Part shown: piece after piece, positions 34,507 through 43,288 of the stretch
Layout: each line of letters opens with the position of its first letter
How positions within the stretch are numbered: position 1 is the stretch's first letter
Source of the DNA: Pseudomonas sp. Leaf48
GTDB taxonomy: Bacteria > Pseudomonadota > Gammaproteobacteria > Pseudomonadales > Pseudomonadaceae
DNA length: 64,000 nucleotides
Direction: 5' to 3'
NCBI RefSeq assembly: GCF_001421885.1
Contig: NZ_LMLH01000023.1
Coordinates: 116,407 to 180,406, forward strand
The notes under the pieces: generated by a model
Seen by the model: the letters and a program-made list of their open reading frames with translations, nothing else
What the model was told of the DNA's origin: nothing
Database searches by the model: none
Program-made: the position numbers and the translations under genes

Positions 34507-35565
34507 ATGAACTTCCTTGACGGCCACCTCTTTACTGAGAACCAGCAGCCCCTGATCATCACGGCAGCACCCTATGCACCGTCGTGGCAGCCCTCTGACT
34601 TTCCCGAGGACATCCCGGTAACCATGGAGGAGCAGGTCCAGAAGGCCGTGGATTGCTACAACGCTGGGGCTACCGTGCTGCATTTGCACGTGCGTGAACT
34701 GGACGGCAAGGGCTCCAAGCGTCTGTCGAAGTTCAACGAACTGATCGCCGGTGTGCGTAAAGCTGTGCCGGAAATGATCATTCAAGTGGGCGGCTCGATC
34801 AGTTTTGCGCCGGAAACAGAGGGCGCCGCGGCCAAGTGGCTGAGCGACGATACGCGCCATATGCTGGCCGAACTCGATCCCAAGCCGGACCAGGTAACGG
34901 TCACCGTGAACACCTCGCAGATGAACGTCGTCGAGCACTGGGATGACGCCGACATCAAGGGCACCTCGATGGAAGACCCGGCTGTCTACACCGCCTACAA
35001 GGAAATGACGGTGCCGGCCCAGCCGGGCTGGGTGGAAGAGCACGTGCGACGCCTGACGGCCGCGGGCATCCAGAGTGCGTTCCAGTGCTACAACATCAAT
35101 AGCTTCGACTCGGTCGAGCGGTTGATGCGTCGCGGTATCTACAAGGGCCCGCTGGTGATGAACTGGGTGGCGATCGGCGGCGGGATGGACGTGCCTAACA
35201 TCTACAGCCTGGCCAACATCGTGCGTGCCGTGCCGGACGGCGCCGTGCTGACCGTGGAAAGCTCGACGCGCAACGTGCTGCCGGTGAACATGATGGGCAT
35301 TGCGATGGGCCTGCACGTGCGCTGCGGCATCGAGGATAACCTCTGGAACCAAGCGCAAACGGATAAAATGTCCACCGTTGAGCAGATCGAGCAACTGGTG
35401 CGCATTTCCCGCGAGTTCGGTCGCCCGATCGCCACCGCCCAGCAGGCGCGCGAGATCAGCAAGATCGGCGTGTTCTACGACACTGTTGAAGAAAGCCTGG
35501 AGGCCAATGGCTTCGCGCCTAACCGCAACGGTGCCCAGCAGGGATTCTTGCGCAGGAAGGCCTGA
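34507..35565 (+). CDS. DUF849 / beta-keto acid cleavage enzyme (BKACE) family
   Basis: A 352-residue TIM-barrel enzyme of the family including 3-keto-5-aminohexanoate cleavage enzyme. The zinc site is visible as HLHVRE (H59, H61), with TVESSTRN-type C-terminal residues (VLTVESSTRNVLP near 253). The family condenses a beta-keto acid with acetyl-CoA to give acetoacetate and a new acyl-CoA. It is monocistronic with its own terminator but carries an upstream motif shared with the catabolic operons, suggesting a role in the lower part of that pathway. Confidence 0.85.
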   Translation: MNFLDGHLFTENQQPLIITAAPYAPSWQPSDFPEDIPVTMEEQVQKAVDCYNAGATVLHLHVRELDGKGSKRLSKFNELIAGVRKAVPEMIIQVGGSISFAPETEGAAAKWLSDDTRHMLAELDPKPDQVTVTVNTSQMNVVEHWDDADIKGTSMEDPAVYTAYKEMTVPAQPGWVEEHVRRLTAAGIQSAFQCYNINSFDSVERLMRRGIYKGPLVMNWVAIGGGMDVPNIYSLANIVRAVPDGAVLTVESSTRNVLPVNMMGIAMGLHVRCGIEDNLWNQAQTDKMSTVEQIEQLVRISREFGRPIATAQQAREISKIGVFYDTVEESLEANGFAPNRNGAQQGFLRRKA

Positions 35566-35590
35566 GCCATTTTGTGAGGGGTAAGCGTAT

Positions 35591-35621
35591 GGGGCTGGAC
35601 TGGATGGAAGAGTCCAGTCCC
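35591..35621 (+). terminator. Hairpin terminator of the DUF849 gene
   Basis: GGGCTGGACT pairs with AGTCCAGTCCC (one bulged base) just downstream of the stop at 35565. No T-run follows, so efficiency is uncertain. Between it and 35862 nothing recognisable was seen. Confidence 0.5.
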
Positions 35622-35862
35622 ATTCGCTCATGGAATATGAATGGCTGCTTTGGCACAGATGGTGTGAAAACTCACTTCGAGGCGTAGCGGTTGACCTGTT
35701 CAGGAAGCCCAGACCTCAGTCCATATCGGTGCCCCCTCCAAAGCCTGTCTCGACGCATCAAAATAATCTGAACCGCTTTGCGACGCGCTCGCCTAATGAT
35801 CAGCATGTGGATAATCCCACAGGCAAAGTGCCAATACCGGCACACTCCGAGAGGTGGTCAAC

Positions 35863-36102
35863 GTGGCTAAAGACGAGAAGAAAAGCAAAGGTGACGCTTC
35901 GAAAGCCAGCAAGGATTTGAAAGACAAAAAGTCATCACCGGCAAAGAAATCAGCGGCGGCCGCGGCTCTTTCGAAGTCTTCCGATAAGAAAGACAAGAAA
36001 AAAGCTGCCGAACCAAAGAAATCTGCAAAAAAGGCTGACAGCAAGCCAGAAAAGGCCAGCAAGTCAGAGAAGGCAGAAAAGCCGGCGAAGAAGAAAAAGT
36101 GA
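35863..36102 (+). CDS. Lysine/alanine-rich histone H1-like small protein
   Basis: A 79-residue, extremely basic protein built almost entirely of Lys, Ala, Ser, Asp, Glu and Pro (for example SSPAKKSAAAAALSKSSDKK and a KKKK terminus). It resembles bacterial H1-like or AlgP-type tails that bind DNA or RNA without structure. The GTG at 35863 is preferred because GAGAGGTG lies eight bases upstream. Another GTG at 35854 is possible. It is transcribed against the catabolic operon and has its own terminator. Confidence 0.75.
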   Translation: MAKDEKKSKGDASKASKDLKDKKSSPAKKSAAAAALSKSSDKKDKKKAAEPKKSAKKADSKPEKASKSEKAEKPAKKKK

Positions 36103-36114
36103 CAGCTGCTGTCT

Positions 36115-36135
36115 GCCAGGGCTTTACGCCCTGGC
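36115..36135 (+). terminator. Terminator hairpin after the lysine-rich gene
   Basis: GCCAGGGC-TTTAC-GCCCTGGC, a perfect 8-bp stem 12 bp past the stop at 36102. It may also serve the convergent cyclase gene ending at 36208. Confidence 0.75.
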
Positions 36136-36207
36136 TTCCTCAGGTCGTGTTGCACTCGACTCCACCCTCTGGATCTGGCGAAGCTGGCCCGCGTTTCTTC
36201 GCGCGGC

Positions 36208-37002
36208 TTACTCGTCGAATATCGCCACCGCGCGTACGAACCCGGCCGATGCGTGCTTGATCTTGTAGGGAAAGCACGACACCATGAATCCATTGGCAGG
36301 CAGGACATCCAGGTTGGCGAGCTTTTCCATTTGCCCATAGCCGATATCGCGTCCGGCCTTGTGCCCTTCCCAGATGATCGAGGCATCGCCGTCGGCTGCA
36401 AAACGCTCACGGGTGTACTTGAACGGAGCATCCCAGCTCCAGGCATCGGTGCCGACCACCCGCACTCCCCGCTCCAGCAGATACATCGTGGCTTCACGAC
36501 CGATTCCGACACCGGCATCGAGATAGCCCGGCTGACCAAACAATGCGCCGGCACGGGTGTTGATCAGCACAATGTCCAGCGGCTGCAAGGCATGGCCAAT
36601 GCGCGCTAGTTCGGCTTCGATCTCTTCGGCGGTTACCACATGACCGTCTGCCATGTGCCGAAAGTCCAGCTTCACCCCAGGTTGCAGGCACCAATCGAGC
36701 GGTAACTCATCAATGCCAAACGCCGGCTGTCCGCCATCGGTGGTCGAGGCGTAATGCCAGGGCGCATCCATATGCGTACCGCTGTGGGTGGTGATGTGCA
36801 GTCGCTCGGCCGCCCATGATTCGTTGCCCGGCATTTGCTCGAGTTGCAAGCCCGGAAACATCGCTGCCATTTCCGGCCAGCCCTGCTGGTGATCCATGTA
36901 TTCGATCTTCGGCAGCAACGGCGGCGGATCGGTGTAGGGGTTATTATCGAGGGTGACCGAAAGGTCCACGAGACGACGTTTAGGCTTGGTTGGCAGTGAC
37001 AT
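36208..37002 (-). CDS. Cyclase / kynurenine-formamidase-like metal hydrolase
   Basis: A 264-residue protein of the cyclase family. The metal-binding motif HSGTHMDAPWH spans residues 73-83 (H73, H77, D79, H83). Members hydrolyse formyl-kynurenine, isatin or related ring amides and lactones. It is the last gene of the long minus-strand operon, its start overlapping the stop of the epimerase gene by 23 bases. This context suggests hydrolysis of a ring-derived amide or lactone intermediate. Confidence 0.85.
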   Translation of the reverse strand: MSLPTKPKRRLVDLSVTLDNNPYTDPPPLLPKIEYMDHQQGWPEMAAMFPGLQLEQMPGNESWAAERLHITTHSGTHMDAPWHYASTTDGGQPAFGIDELPLDWCLQPGVKLDFRHMADGHVVTAEEIEAELARIGHALQPLDIVLINTRAGALFGQPGYLDAGVGIGREATMYLLERGVRVVGTDAWSWDAPFKYTRERFAADGDASIIWEGHKAGRDIGYGQMEKLANLDVLPANGFMVSCFPYKIKHASAGFVRAVAIFDE

Positions 37003-37984
37003 AAAAGTTCTCTCCGGTCAGCGGCAAGTGTCGGGGGGCCGAGGGGTTGAGGGAATTGCGGACCAGCGCGGCAGCCGTGCGGTCATGATTGAAACCGGCG
37101 GCACGCGCTTGCGGGGTTTTCAGGGGTGGCATCTGTCCGAACAACGCTTGCAGCCCGGCGTCGGGCGCATAACTGATCAGCTTGCGGCGCTCCTGCCCAT
37201 AGCGATCGGCCAATGCGTCGATCACCTGGGCTATGGACAAATGCAGAACCGGCAACTGCCACACCCGTTGAGCGCCCAACGAGGCGCCATCGAGCTCTGC
37301 AGCGTGGATCAGGTTGTTCACGCAGCAGCGCGCCGACATCCACCAGGCCGTCGCCTCTGGCGAGACCGGGCATTGATAGGATTCACCCTCGGCGAACGCC
37401 CGCATCAGGTCGCTCATGAATGCTGAGCGCAAGCCATTGGGCTCACGGGGCCGGGCGACGATGCCTGGCAGTCGCAACACACGACCGTCCACATCACCTC
37501 GCCGGGCAAGGTCGCTCACGGCGCTTTCCACCATGGCCTTGTGCGTTCCGTAGGTCAGTTCGGGGCGCAGTTCGGCAGTCTCGTTCATTCGTTCCGGCAG
37601 ATGACCGCCATACACCGCGACGCTACTGGCATACACCAAAACGGGTGGCTGGCTTTTGTTGCGCAGTTGGTTGAGCAACTCCAGGCTGGCCAGCAGGTTG
37701 ACCTGGTAACCGAGTTCGTACTGATCTTCTGCAGTGCCACCGGGAATACTGACCAGGTGAAACACCACGTCGATGCCATCGGCCAGCACCCGGCGCATCA
37801 ACGCAGGGTCCGTCACGCTGCCGAAATGACGACGCACTCGGGCGTCCTCCGGCAAGCCCTGCAAGTCCCTGTCCAGGACCAACAGCGAGTCAATTTTTTG
37901 CCCTCGCAAGCTGCCCCGCGCCAACAAACAACGCACCAGCTCTCGTCCGACAAAACCATTGGCGCCGGTAATCAACACACGCAT
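36980..37984 (-). CDS. NAD-dependent epimerase/dehydratase (extended SDR)
   Basis: A 334-residue short-chain dehydrogenase-type protein. The nucleotide-binding motif GANGFVG is at residues 7-13 and the active-site YGTHK (Tyr-x3-Lys) near 150, preceded by YASSVAVYGG. The start at 37984 (MRVLITG) is chosen over longer open frame because it begins directly with the Rossmann strand. Ten bases separate it from the fumarylacetoacetase-like gene upstream. It may oxidise or isomerise a hydroxylated intermediate, but no substrate is evident. Confidence 0.8.
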   Translation of the reverse strand: MRVLITGANGFVGRELVRCLLARGSLRGQKIDSLLVLDRDLQGLPEDARVRRHFGSVTDPALMRRVLADGIDVVFHLVSIPGGTAEDQYELGYQVNLLASLELLNQLRNKSQPPVLVYASSVAVYGGHLPERMNETAELRPELTYGTHKAMVESAVSDLARRGDVDGRVLRLPGIVARPREPNGLRSAFMSDLMRAFAEGESYQCPVSPEATAWWMSARCCVNNLIHAAELDGASLGAQRVWQLPVLHLSIAQVIDALADRYGQERRKLISYAPDAGLQALFGQMPPLKTPQARAAGFNHDRTAAALVRNSLNPSAPRHLPLTGENFYVTANQA

Positions 37985-37994
37985 AGGGCGCCCC

Positions 37995-38978
37995 TCAACC
38001 TTGAGCTTGAACGACACGTTGATCGATCGCGCCGAACAACGACTGGCCGTCGCTATCCAGAACATCCATGTGCACGCGGTCACCAAACCGCATGAAGCCG
38101 GTTTGTGCGGCACCGTGCTCGATCATTTCAATGGCGCGGCGTTCGGCAATGCAAGCCGAACCCGCACTGCGTTCGACATTCGAGACCGTACCGGAGCCGA
38201 TCAGCGTGCCCGCCCGCAGCCGGCGAGTCAGCGCGGCATGGGCGATCAATTGGCCAAAACCGAAGTTCATCTGCCCGCCGTGCGGATGACCGAACCATTG
38301 GCCATTCCAGTGCACCTGCAAAGGCAAATGCACCCGCCCGTCATGCCAGGCGTCGCCCAGTTCATCCGGGGTAATGGCCAGCGGAGCGAAACTGGACGAG
38401 GGTTTGGCCTGCAAAAATCCAAAGCCTGTGCGCATTTCCCGCGGGGCCAGGGCGCGCAAACTGACGTCGTTGATCTGCAGGATCAACTTGATGTGCTGCA
38501 GCGCCTCTTGCGCGTCACACCCCATCGGCACGTCATCAACCAGCACCACGAACTCGCCTTCAAAATCGATGCCCTGGCTCTCGCTCGGCAGCGCAATATC
38601 GTCGCGCGGGCCGATGAAATCGTCACCGGCGCCCTGATACATCAGCGGTGTGTGTTCGACGCCGTCGATGGGATCAAGATTGAACGCCTTCTGCATCAGT
38701 GCACCATGGCTAAGGAAGGCCGAGCCGTCGCACCATTGATAGGCCCGTGGCAAAGGCGCCATGGCCTGGCTTGGGTCGAAGGCAAAGGCTTCAGTCGACT
38801 CGCCCGCATTCAACTGACGCGAAAGTGCCTGCAAGCGTGGTTCGGTGCTGCTCCAGTTTTCGACGGCCTGCTGCAAGGTCGGCGCCACGGAACTGGCATC
38901 CAGCGCCCATGCGAGATTGCGCGAGACTACAACGAGCTGACCATCACGACTGCCGTTTTTCAGGGTGGCGAGTTTCAT
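37995..38978 (-). CDS. Fumarylacetoacetate hydrolase family protein
   Basis: A 327-residue enzyme of the FAH superfamily, showing the metal-ligand signature DFEGEFVVLVDDVP near residue 140, the catalytic-loop residues PREMRTGFGF, and GTLIGSGTVSN near 260. Family members cleave C-C bonds of beta-diketo acids or hydrate/decarboxylate them after ring fission. Its start overlaps the cupin stop by four bases. In this operon it is the natural candidate for hydrolysing the ring-fission product. Confidence 0.88.
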   Translation of the reverse strand: MKLATLKNGSRDGQLVVVSRNLAWALDASSVAPTLQQAVENWSSTEPRLQALSRQLNAGESTEAFAFDPSQAMAPLPRAYQWCDGSAFLSHGALMQKAFNLDPIDGVEHTPLMYQGAGDDFIGPRDDIALPSESQGIDFEGEFVVLVDDVPMGCDAQEALQHIKLILQINDVSLRALAPREMRTGFGFLQAKPSSSFAPLAITPDELGDAWHDGRVHLPLQVHWNGQWFGHPHGGQMNFGFGQLIAHAALTRRLRAGTLIGSGTVSNVERSAGSACIAERRAIEMIEHGAAQTGFMRFGDRVHMDVLDSDGQSLFGAIDQRVVQAQG

Positions 38979-39556
38979 ACAGATGCTCCTTGGACAGGGT
39001 TCAACTCAGCCGCGAAGCGTCCGTCGAGAAGAATGAAGACCATGCGCGCCATTGCTTCGGTGCGGTTGCTCCAGGCGTGGTTGGTGCCGCGTTGCACCAC
39101 GACGTCGCCGCGCTTGAGGTGCACCTCCTCTTCGTCCAGTACCAGCCACACCTCCCCTTCGGTGACAATGCCGTAGTCGAGCGTCTCGGTGCGGTGCATC
39201 AATTTGTGCCGGGAGTCGGCTTTGCCGGTGCCGGCGTGGGATTGGCCAATTTCGGCGAACACCGCCGCGGCGCTTTCAGCGCTGACCTGGTTCTGCACGC
39301 TGTCCGGTGGAATATCCACCACCCGAATCACGCTGCCCAGGGGACCGGGGCTCAGTTGCAACGGTTTGCTGCTTGGATCGTTGGCGTTGTCGAGCAAGGC
39401 CGGGCTGGTGCTGCTGTTCCACAGTTCATGAAACACCGTGCCTGGTACCGCCGACAACGGGAATATGTTCGGCGTCGGCCCGTTACTGGCGACAATCGCC
39501 TGGCCATGCTGATCGTGACCGGTGACCACTCGTTTGAATTCAGGAAGCGCTTGCAT
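38975..39556 (-). CDS. Cupin domain protein
   Basis: A 193-residue protein with one C-terminal double-stranded beta-helix domain. The cupin motifs are visible as RHKLMHRTETLDYGIVTEGE and RGDVVVQRGTNHAWSNR (residues about 110-170), although the first motif has fewer canonical histidines than usual. The start at 39556 has GAGGATTGTCC upstream. Similar proteins occur beside gentisate or other aromatic degradation genes. Whether it is an enzyme or a sensor is unclear. Confidence 0.8.
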   Translation of the reverse strand: MQALPEFKRVVTGHDQHGQAIVASNGPTPNIFPLSAVPGTVFHELWNSSTSPALLDNANDPSSKPLQLSPGPLGSVIRVVDIPPDSVQNQVSAESAAAVFAEIGQSHAGTGKADSRHKLMHRTETLDYGIVTEGEVWLVLDEEEVHLKRGDVVVQRGTNHAWSNRTEAMARMVFILLDGRFAAELNPVQGASV

Positions 39557-39569
39557 GGACAATCCTCGT

Positions 39570-40820
39570 TCAGTTTCCGTCGCCGATGGTGGTGCCACCG
39601 ACAACAACATTCGCGTGGGGCGACAGGCCACCGAGCCGGGGCACCGCCAGGCAAAACACCGCTACCAACAGTTGCCCCCCACCCACAATGGCCAACGCAT
39701 GGGGGAGCGCCGAGGCTTCACCACGGGTCATGCCCAGCACCACCAGTGGGCTGATGAACTCGCCAGCGAAAATGGCCGCGGTAAAGCACCCCGCCGCTCG
39801 CCCACGCTGATGGAAATCGACTTGCGCCATGATCCAGGTGATCAGCGTCGGCAACATCAGGCCGATGCCCAGGCCGCTGATCGTCACTGCGACCACCACT
39901 TGTACGTGGGTCAGGGCCCCAGCCATCAACAGCCCGCCGATGCCCGCCAGCACATAGGCAATCAACAGCATGTATTGGCCGCGCATCCCGCTGAACAAGC
40001 GGAAGCTCAGCGCACCGATGAGCACGCCCAGTTGATTGGCACCCATGGTCATGCCGATCTGTTGCGGGGCATCCACGTGCAGCAGGTTGAGCAGATAACC
40101 GGCCTGTACCGGCACAATAAACAGACTCAAACCCGCCAACAGCGACAGCGCATACAGGGGCGTGAGCGAGCGCCACGGAAATTTTCCTGCCAGTAGCGGC
40201 TGCGTTGTTTGTTCAGGCTGCGGGCGGGCCTGGGGTTCCCATAGCTTCCAGGCCATCAGCGGCAGGAAAATCAGGCCCACTGCATACAGCGCAAACGGGG
40301 TGCGCCAGTCGTTTTCCCCGAGGAAACCACCCACTGCGATAAAAACCGCAGCGGACAACGACGTAGCGACCATCTGCAAGGCAAACAACCGTTCACGTTT
40401 GGCACCGCTGTAATAGTCGCCCATCAACGTGGTGCAGCAGGTCATGATGCCCGCTTCGGCCAATCCGATACCCGCACGGCTGAGCACAATTGCCTGCAGC
40501 GAGTCGAGCCAAAGCGGCAGCACGCCACAGAGGACGTACAGCAACATACTGGCCAGCAGCAATGGCTTGCGTCCCAGTCTGTCGGCGATCAGCCCGGCGA
40601 ACGGCGCCAGCAGAGCAATCACCAATGCCGGCAGGGTCAACACAATTGGGACCAGCACGGCGCTGCCGGCCACATCGGCAAAATGCGCCTGCATCCGCGG
40701 CAATACCGGGGCCAGCAGTACCGCGCCCAGCACCGGTAAACAGCTGCCCAGCAGCAACAACAGCGATTGCGCCCATCCGGCCTGTCGGTGTGTGTTTTCC
40801 ACAAAGACATTAGCGACCAT
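39570..40820 (-). CDS. MFS transporter (drug:H+ or aromatic acid type)
   Basis: A 416-residue, twelve-helix major-facilitator protein. The loop 2-3 motif APFAGLIADRLGRKPLL is typical, with a second-half equivalent around SFRLFSGMRGQYM. The start at 40820 has GGAG eight bases upstream and overlaps the end of the MMPL gene by 11 bases. In this operon it likely imports the substrate or exports an intermediate. The exact cargo cannot be read from sequence. Confidence 0.85.
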   Translation of the reverse strand: MVANVFVENTHRQAGWAQSLLLLLGSCLPVLGAVLLAPVLPRMQAHFADVAGSAVLVPIVLTLPALVIALLAPFAGLIADRLGRKPLLLASMLLYVLCGVLPLWLDSLQAIVLSRAGIGLAEAGIMTCCTTLMGDYYSGAKRERLFALQMVATSLSAAVFIAVGGFLGENDWRTPFALYAVGLIFLPLMAWKLWEPQARPQPEQTTQPLLAGKFPWRSLTPLYALSLLAGLSLFIVPVQAGYLLNLLHVDAPQQIGMTMGANQLGVLIGALSFRLFSGMRGQYMLLIAYVLAGIGGLLMAGALTHVQVVVAVTISGLGIGLMLPTLITWIMAQVDFHQRGRAAGCFTAAIFAGEFISPLVVLGMTRGEASALPHALAIVGGGQLLVAVFCLAVPRLGGLSPHANVVVGGTTIGDGN

Positions 40821-43284
40821 GGCACGGCTCCTTGATGCGCAGGTGATGAATGTTGGCAACTACCGCCGAATCAGAAACCGCCACGTTAGTCACTGTCATC
40901 GGCACAACGTCCCCCTGCGCCTCGCTGCGTGCGGGCAACAGGAAGTACGCCAGTGCCGGCAGCAACACCAGTGCACCGACCATGTTCCAGACGAACATGA
41001 ACGCCAGCAGCACGCCCATGTCGGCCTGGAACTTGATCGGTGAAAAGGTCCAGGTTGCTACGCCGATGGCCAGGGTGATTCCGGTCAGCATCACCACCTT
41101 GCCGGTGGAAACCAGTGCGCGGTAATAGGCTTCGGACAGGCTCGCCCCTTGGCGCAGATGACCCAGCAGAATGCTCATCACGTACAACGCATAGTCGACA
41201 CCGATGCCGACGCCCAGGGCGATGACCGGCAGCGTGGCGACTTTCACACCGATGTTCAGCCAGACCATCAAGGCTTCGCAGAGGATGGACGTCAGCATCA
41301 AGGGGATCACCGCACACACCGTCGCGCGCCAGGAGCGGAACGTGATCAGGCAAAGCAGAATCACCGCGCCATAGACCCAGACGAGCATCTCGCGGTTGGC
41401 TTGCTTGACCACGATATTGGTCGCCGCTTCGATGCCGGCGTTACCGGCGGCCAGGAGGAATTGCACCTCATCGGTGTTATTCGCCGCGGCAAATTTTTCC
41501 ACGTGCTCGACCAGGCGGGTCAGCGTCTCGGCCTTGTGGTCAGTGAGGTAGGCGTACAGGGTCAACAGGCTGCAGTCTTCGTTGTACAAGCCACGCGGCG
41601 CACTGGCGGTGATCATGTTGAGCATCGCCTGGTTGTTCTGCAGCTCGTACCACTTCGGGTTGCCTTCACTGAGGCCAACCAGCATGCGCCGGTTCAGCAA
41701 CGCCAGCGAATTGGTCGAATCCACACCCGGCAAGGCGCGCAGTTGCCAGTCCAGGGCATCGACCTTGGCCAGGATGTCGTAGCGTGCACAGCTGCTGGCC
41801 GGCGTTTTCACCATCACCGCGAACAGGTCGCTGCTGGCGCCGTAATGACGGGTCAGAAATGCATCGTCCTGGTTGTAGCGCGAATCGGCACGCAGCTCCG
41901 GCGCACCGGCGTCGAGGTCGCCGATTTTCAGTTGCAGGCTGACCACAAAGCCCACAGCGGCCAACGCAAGGCTGATGGCGATGCACAGGCTGGCCCAGCG
42001 GCGATGGGTGAACAGATCCAGAAAACGCCAGAAGGCATGCCGTGTCTGACCGTTTTGCTCGGCCTGTTCGCTCTTGAGGCTCAGTTGTGCCGCGCGCGGT
42101 GAAACGCCTACATATGAGAGCAACACCGGCAGCAGGATCAGGTTGGTGAAAATCAACACCGCCACGCCGATGCTGGCGATCACCGCGAGGTCTTGAATGA
42201 CCTGGATCTTGATCAGCATCAGCACCGCAAAACCTACGGCATCACAAAGAAGCGCCGTCAACCCGGCCAGGAACAGCCGGCGGAAGGTGAATCGCGCCGC
42301 CACCACCCGATGCATGCCTCGGCCGATGTCCTGCATGATGCCGTTCATTTTCTGCGCGCCGTGGCTCATGCCGATGGCAAACACCAGGAAAGGCACCAGC
42401 ACCGAATACGGGTCCAGTTGGTAGTCCAGCAATGGCAGCAAACCGAGCTGCCAGACCACTGCCACCAGCGAGCACAGCACCACCAGCACGGTACTGCGCA
42501 GGCAGCGGGTGTACCAGAACAGCACGGCGGTGGTGATCAGGATCGCCACGGCAAAGAACAGCAGGATCTGTTTCAGACCGTCAATCAGGTCGCCGACCTT
42601 TTTCGCGAAACCGGTGATGTGAATGTCGATATTGGCGCTTTGGTATGTGCTGCGCAGCGTCTCCAGTTGCTCGGACAACACTGCGTAATCAAGCGGCTTG
42701 CCGTCAGAAGTGGCGGCCAGCAACGGCACGTAGATGATGCTCGACGTCTGGTCGAAAGCCACCAATTGCCCGAGTTCATTGGAACGCTGCACGTTGCGGC
42801 GCAGCGCATCGAGGTTGGCGGCGGTGCCGCTGTAGTCATCCGGGATCACCGGGCCACCGTCGAGGCCGTCTTCGGTCACGGCGACCCAGCGCGTGGCCGG
42901 GGTCCATAGCGACTTCATGTACGCCCGGTCAACGCCCGGCAGCAGGTAGAGTTGGTCGCTGAGGGCCTGCAGGGTCTTGAGGTACTCGGCATCGTAGATG
43001 TCGCCGTGCCGGTTGGCGACCACAATACGCAACGCATTGCCCAGGCCAGTGAGCTGTTTCTGATGCTCAAGGTAGTTGGCAATGTAGGGTTGCTGTGTGG
43101 GGATCATCTTTTCGAAGCTGGCATTGAGTTCGATGCGGGTGGCTTGATACCCCAGCACCAAGGTGGTCAGCACACACACCAACAGCACCCACAGGCGGTG
43201 GTTGAACAGCGTGCGTTCCACCACTGAACCGGAGCGTGGATCGAAATTCGCCAGGCTGGCCGTGGCGTTGTCGAAAGACTTCAT
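40810..43284 (-). CDS. MMPL/RND-family transporter
   Basis: An 824-residue RND-superfamily protein with twelve predicted helices in two halves, each starting with a large periplasmic loop. It includes FLVFAIGMSHGAQKMNGIM near 315 and VIALGVGIGVDYALYVMSILL near 690, the latter the usual Asp-containing proton-relay helix. It resembles the hydrophobe/lipid exporter or importer group rather than tripartite drug pumps. Located four bases after the YCF48-like gene and downstream of DUF1302 and DUF1329, the common set linked to hydrophobic substrate handling. Confidence 0.88.
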   Translation of the reverse strand: MKSFDNATASLANFDPRSGSVVERTLFNHRLWVLLVCVLTTLVLGYQATRIELNASFEKMIPTQQPYIANYLEHQKQLTGLGNALRIVVANRHGDIYDAEYLKTLQALSDQLYLLPGVDRAYMKSLWTPATRWVAVTEDGLDGGPVIPDDYSGTAANLDALRRNVQRSNELGQLVAFDQTSSIIYVPLLAATSDGKPLDYAVLSEQLETLRSTYQSANIDIHITGFAKKVGDLIDGLKQILLFFAVAILITTAVLFWYTRCLRSTVLVVLCSLVAVVWQLGLLPLLDYQLDPYSVLVPFLVFAIGMSHGAQKMNGIMQDIGRGMHRVVAARFTFRRLFLAGLTALLCDAVGFAVLMLIKIQVIQDLAVIASIGVAVLIFTNLILLPVLLSYVGVSPRAAQLSLKSEQAEQNGQTRHAFWRFLDLFTHRRWASLCIAISLALAAVGFVVSLQLKIGDLDAGAPELRADSRYNQDDAFLTRHYGASSDLFAVMVKTPASSCARYDILAKVDALDWQLRALPGVDSTNSLALLNRRMLVGLSEGNPKWYELQNNQAMLNMITASAPRGLYNEDCSLLTLYAYLTDHKAETLTRLVEHVEKFAAANNTDEVQFLLAAGNAGIEAATNIVVKQANREMLVWVYGAVILLCLITFRSWRATVCAVIPLMLTSILCEALMVWLNIGVKVATLPVIALGVGIGVDYALYVMSILLGHLRQGASLSEAYYRALVSTGKVVMLTGITLAIGVATWTFSPIKFQADMGVLLAFMFVWNMVGALVLLPALAYFLLPARSEAQGDVVPMTVTNVAVSDSAVVANIHHLRIKEPCHGR

Positions 43285-43288
43285 AACC

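Noticed and set aside
34399..35631. A 410-codon minus-strand open frame opposite the DUF849 gene
   Set aside because: The plus-strand frame encodes a clear BKACE protein with its zinc site; the minus frame is His/Arg-rich shadow sequence.
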